From the NCBI RefSeq assembly GCF_004362715.1, contig NZ_SNYC01000009.1, forward strand, positions 62,001-126,000: a stretch of 64,000 bases of DNA, in the 5' to 3' direction. The position numbers were made by a program, and so were the translations under genes. Origin of the DNA: Pedobacter metabolipauper. GTDB lineage: Bacteria > Bacteroidota > Bacteroidia > Sphingobacteriales > Sphingobacteriaceae. Below the pieces are notes generated by a model. It saw only the letters and a program-made list of their open reading frames with translations, did no database searches and was not told the origin of the DNA. Below, one piece after another: positions 61,034 through 64,000 of this stretch. Within the stretch, counting starts at the first letter, position 1. Each line of letters starts with the position of its first letter.

Positions 61034-62938
61034 TTATTTTGTTTTTATATCCGGGGCACCGTTGTTAAACACAGTTTCCGTTACTACGCTGCGTCTGCCG
61101 GCAGGCGTAATTACGATGGTCTTCAGTGTACGCTTCTGACCTGCAGGAACAACGATCCGGATTGGATCTTTATATAATGTAGCCGTTTCAGATGGCCGGG
61201 TTAAATCTAATGTATAATAGATCTTTGCACCGGTTACCGGTGCCTTTAATGCATAGCTAAAGTTTTCACCCTTTAGCTCCTGGTTGCTGGTACCCAATGG
61301 TACGGGAACCCAATAATTTATATTGGATTTATCTAAACGGGCCAAATGAACGGGAACACGCGCTTCAGAAAAATTCTTAAAATCTTTGTTGGCAACCTGG
61401 CTCCATGAAATCTCTGAGAGGGAAAGCATTCTCGGTAAAACCATATATTCCGCTTTAGCCGGCGTCTGGATATATTCTGTCCACATATTTGCCTGAACGC
61501 CGATCACATGTTTTTGCTGCTCCGGGGTTAACTCTTTAGGTATTGGATCATACGCATAAACCAGGCTATAAGGAGATAAACCACCAATGGTCATGGGCTC
61601 ATCGGGAGAATTTGACTGTTTATGATCAAAATATAGTCCGATATTACCACCAGGCGTCATGATCACATCGTGGTTTTGTTGTGCTGCAGCAATTCCGCCT
61701 TCCGTACCTCTCCAGGACATTACCGTGGCATTTGGTGCCAATCCACCTTCCAGAATTTCATCCCATCCAATAATAGAGCGTCCTTTAGAATTGACATGTT
61801 TTTCTATCCGCTGAATAAAATAACTCTGCAGTTCATGCTCATCTTTGATACCCAGTTGTTTAATCAGCTTTTGACAAAACTCACTTTCTTTCCAATATTC
61901 CTTCGGACTTTCATCACCGCCAATATGAATATATTTGGAAGGGAAAATAGCAATCACCTCATCCAATACATTTTCTAAGAATGTAAAGGTATTTTCTGTA
62001 GGAACAAAAACGTCACTAAACACCCCCCATGTCTGCTGAACCTGCTTACCTTTTCTGGAACCTGCCCATGGGGCTTTCTCTTCGACAAAAGTATCTCTTT
62101 CCGGAAAGCAGCTGAGTTCCGGATACGCAGCTATAGCCGCTGAACTATGACCGGGAAGTTCAATTTCAGGAATTACATTGATAAACTTTGAGGCTGCATA
62201 AGCAACCACTTCCTTTGCTTCATTTTGGGTATAAAAGCCGGAATATACCGTATTATCCGTTCCAATCCCTGGATGGTGACCGATGATCGTTCCATTTCTG
62301 CTTGCTCCTGCAGCAGTTAACTTTGGATATTTTTTGATCTCAATCCGCCAGCCCTGGTCATCTGTTAAATGCCAGTGAAAGTTATTGAGTTTATATTGGG
62401 CCATCAGGTCAATATACTTCTTAATGAAAGAAACCGGGAACATATGCCGGCATACATCAAGATGCATCCCGCGGTATTTAAAACGCGGATAGTCGGTAAT
62501 TTCTGCAGCTTGTATACTCATCCCGTTGTTTTGCTTTTCAGGCAGCAGCTGGATCATGGATTGTACCGCATAAAATAAACCGGCAGGTTTACCTTTCAGG
62601 GTGATCTTTTTATCTGTAATGTCAATGGTATATCCCTCTGCAGGTAATGCATCAGCTCCTTCTGAAGTCAATACAATAGATTTTCCGCCTGCTGCCGCAC
62701 TTTTTGCTTCACGCAGCGCAAAACCGCCCTTAGTTACGATTGAAGCATTTAAAAGATCAGCAATTGCAGCATGATTTGGATCTGCAGCGATAAGAACAAC
62801 CGTTTTGTCCAGCTTGAAGGATCCGGTTTTCTTCTTAACAGAAACTGGCGCAGGGATAATGCCCATGTTGACATCATTCTGCGCCAGTACGTTTATAGAA
62901 ACAAAGGCCAGTATAGCAATAGAAATTAATCTTTTCAT
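61034..62938 (-). CDS. Beta-N-acetylhexosaminidase (GH20)
   Basis: A 634-residue exported enzyme (signal MKRLISIAILAFVSINVLAQ). Residues 25-145 are the GH20b zincin-like domain (IIPAPVSVKKKTGSFKL, EGYTIDITDKKITLKG). The TIM barrel follows with KYRGMHLDVCRHMFP, FHWHLTDDQGWRIEIK and catalytic Asp342-Glu343 in YIHIGGDESPKEYW; WDEILEGGLAP and MWTEYIQTPAKAEYM complete the pocket. A C-terminal beta domain (about 555-634) is typical of Bacteroidota members. It releases terminal GlcNAc or GalNAc in the periplasm. Confidence 0.95.
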   Translation of the reverse strand: MKRLISIAILAFVSINVLAQNDVNMGIIPAPVSVKKKTGSFKLDKTVVLIAADPNHAAIADLLNASIVTKGGFALREAKSAAAGGKSIVLTSEGADALPAEGYTIDITDKKITLKGKPAGLFYAVQSMIQLLPEKQNNGMSIQAAEITDYPRFKYRGMHLDVCRHMFPVSFIKKYIDLMAQYKLNNFHWHLTDDQGWRIEIKKYPKLTAAGASRNGTIIGHHPGIGTDNTVYSGFYTQNEAKEVVAYAASKFINVIPEIELPGHSSAAIAAYPELSCFPERDTFVEEKAPWAGSRKGKQVQQTWGVFSDVFVPTENTFTFLENVLDEVIAIFPSKYIHIGGDESPKEYWKESEFCQKLIKQLGIKDEHELQSYFIQRIEKHVNSKGRSIIGWDEILEGGLAPNATVMSWRGTEGGIAAAQQNHDVIMTPGGNIGLYFDHKQSNSPDEPMTIGGLSPYSLVYAYDPIPKELTPEQQKHVIGVQANMWTEYIQTPAKAEYMVLPRMLSLSEISWSQVANKDFKNFSEARVPVHLARLDKSNINYWVPVPLGTSNQELKGENFSYALKAPVTGAKIYYTLDLTRPSETATLYKDPIRIVVPAGQKRTLKTIVITPAGRRSVVTETVFNNGAPDIKTK

Positions 62939-62982
62939 AATCTTTTTATATGGGCTGAATTACTGGCCAATATAAAAAAATC

Positions 62983-63945
62983 TTACAACAAAACCTTCAC
63001 CTCATCTTCCTTAGCCGCAAGATAACGTTCGGCATCAAGTGCAGCCATACAGCCAGAACCTGCAGCAGTTATGGCCTGACGGTAATAATGGTCCTGAACA
63101 TCACCACTGGCAAAAACACCTTCAACATTTGTCTTTGTTGATCCCGGAATCGTTTTCAAATAACCGGTATCGTCCATATCCAGCCAGCCTTTAAATATAT
63201 CTGTATTTGGTTTATGGCCAATGGCGACAAAGAAACCATCAACAGGCAATTCAGATTCAACACCAGTCTGGTTATTTAAGACCTTAACTGCGGTTACATT
63301 TTTACCGTTACCTAAGATCTCCGTAGTTTCTGTATTGTATATTACTTCAATATTTGGGGTAGTCAATACGCGGTGAACCATCGCTTTAGAAGCTCTGAAC
63401 TCTTCTCTGCGTACCAGCATATATACTTTCTTACACAACTTGGCTAAATAAGTAGCCTCTTCAGCAGCGGTATCACCGGCACCTACAATAGCAACATCAA
63501 GCCCTTTAAAGAAGAAACCATCACAAACTGCACATGCAGAAACACCAAAACCATTGTATTGCTGCTCACTAGGTAAGCCCAGCCATTTGGCAGTTGCACC
63601 GGTAGAGATAATTACGGTATCAGCAGTAATGGTTTTAATCTCATCAACCACCACTTTATGGGGCATGGCAGAAAAATCTACCGAACTTACATACCCAAAA
63701 CGGATATCTGTTCCAAAGCGTTCCGCTTGTTTACGGAAATCTTCCATCATTTCAGGACCCATGATCCCATTGGGATATCCAGGGAAATTATCTACATCTG
63801 TGGTTTGGGTTAATTGTCCCCCAGGTTCCATACCTGTATACATAACTGGTTTAAGGTCTGCACGTGCAGCATAAATTGCAGCGGTATAACCAGCAGGACC
63901 AGAACCTATAATTAAACATTTAACGTGTTCTATTTCTTGTGACAT
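62983..63945 (-). CDS. trxB: Thioredoxin reductase
   Basis: A 320-residue flavoenzyme reducing thioredoxin with NADPH. FAD motif IIGSGPAGYTAAIYAARADL, redox pair Cys-Ala-Val-Cys in VSACAVCDGFFF, NADPH motif VGAGDTAAEEATYLAKL and the second FAD motif GVFASGDVQDHYYRQAITAAGSGCMAA are all present. Length is normal. It reads away from the right edge of the window; no neighbour beyond it is visible. Confidence 0.97.
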   Translation of the reverse strand: MSQEIEHVKCLIIGSGPAGYTAAIYAARADLKPVMYTGMEPGGQLTQTTDVDNFPGYPNGIMGPEMMEDFRKQAERFGTDIRFGYVSSVDFSAMPHKVVVDEIKTITADTVIISTGATAKWLGLPSEQQYNGFGVSACAVCDGFFFKGLDVAIVGAGDTAAEEATYLAKLCKKVYMLVRREEFRASKAMVHRVLTTPNIEVIYNTETTEILGNGKNVTAVKVLNNQTGVESELPVDGFFVAIGHKPNTDIFKGWLDMDDTGYLKTIPGSTKTNVEGVFASGDVQDHYYRQAITAAGSGCMAALDAERYLAAKEDEVKVLL

Positions 63946-64000
63946 ATTTTAGCTATTACCTTACAAAATTACGCTTTATCCTGCTATTCAACAAGCGTGA

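Noticed and set aside
1..64000. Search for tRNA/rRNA genes, CRISPR arrays, insertion sequences, integrases or prophage genes
   Set aside because: None was recognised by eye; genes are densely packed chromosomal operons, and the only tandem array (30826) has no spacers.

Overview
The window reads as chromosomal DNA of a Bacteroidota bacterium, most likely a Sphingobacteriaceae member close to Pedobacter. The grounds are SusC/SusD pairs, a type IX secretion (T9SS) cargo sorting domain with a PorP/SprF partner, families DUF4833, DUF4983, DUF5008 and DUF1735, moderately AT-rich DNA, and promoter boxes of the Bacteroidota form (TTTG / TAnnTTTG). No rRNA, tRNA, CRISPR array, integrase or insertion sequence was seen. 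I identify 56 protein genes, one of them cut by the left edge.

Layout. 1-1172: 5' part of an exported protein with a kinase-like fold signature (minus). 1274-3881: quinone/electrophile-type operon (ring-cleaving dioxygenase, carboxylesterase, pirin, degenerate receiver). 3959-24656: a 12-gene minus-strand outer-membrane uptake operon with two SusC-SusD-FAS1 modules, a string of surface lipoproteins (CBM6, DUF5007-like, DUF5008, phosphodiesterase-like/LamG, DUF1735/discoidin, PKD/discoidin) and a GtaA-like glutaminase-family protein. It holds no recognisable glycoside hydrolase. A promoter box and two identical LacI-type palindromes lie upstream. 25247-29710: ROK glucokinase-like, gnd, zwf and pgl, an oxidative pentose phosphate operon.

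29784-30383: DUF4833. 30782-35581: T9SS surface-protein operon (two Ig-like secreted proteins, a type B sorting-domain protein, PorP/SprF), whose first gene begins in an 11-unit 12-bp tandem repeat. 35628-40991: seven tightly packed genes combining a flavoprotein, a methyltransferase, a type III polyketide synthase and a mini type II fatty-acid-synthase set (dehydratase, ketosynthase, carrier protein, phosphopantetheinyl transferase), which looks like a lipid or phenolic-lipid biosynthetic cluster. 40982-43938: ppx and ppk1 for polyphosphate.

44047-63945 is mostly housekeeping: a histone H1-like protein, YajQ, a GNAT enzyme, a conserved unknown, a fused peptide-ABC ATPase, MscS, RNase R, a polyprenyl synthase, a PAS-DHp-receiver protein without an ATPase domain, an XRE regulator, L27 and L21, a membrane protein, a dicarboxylate symporter, an ECF sigma factor with a membrane partner, a LuxR-type two-component pair preceded by a striking inverted repeat, a lipoprotein, a GH20 hexosaminidase and thioredoxin reductase.

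The strongest candidates for something undescribed are the type III PKS / type II FAS cluster, the repeat-encoded N-terminus of the T9SS-operon gene, and the CAZyme-free SusCD operon with an apparently inactivated phosphodiesterase.
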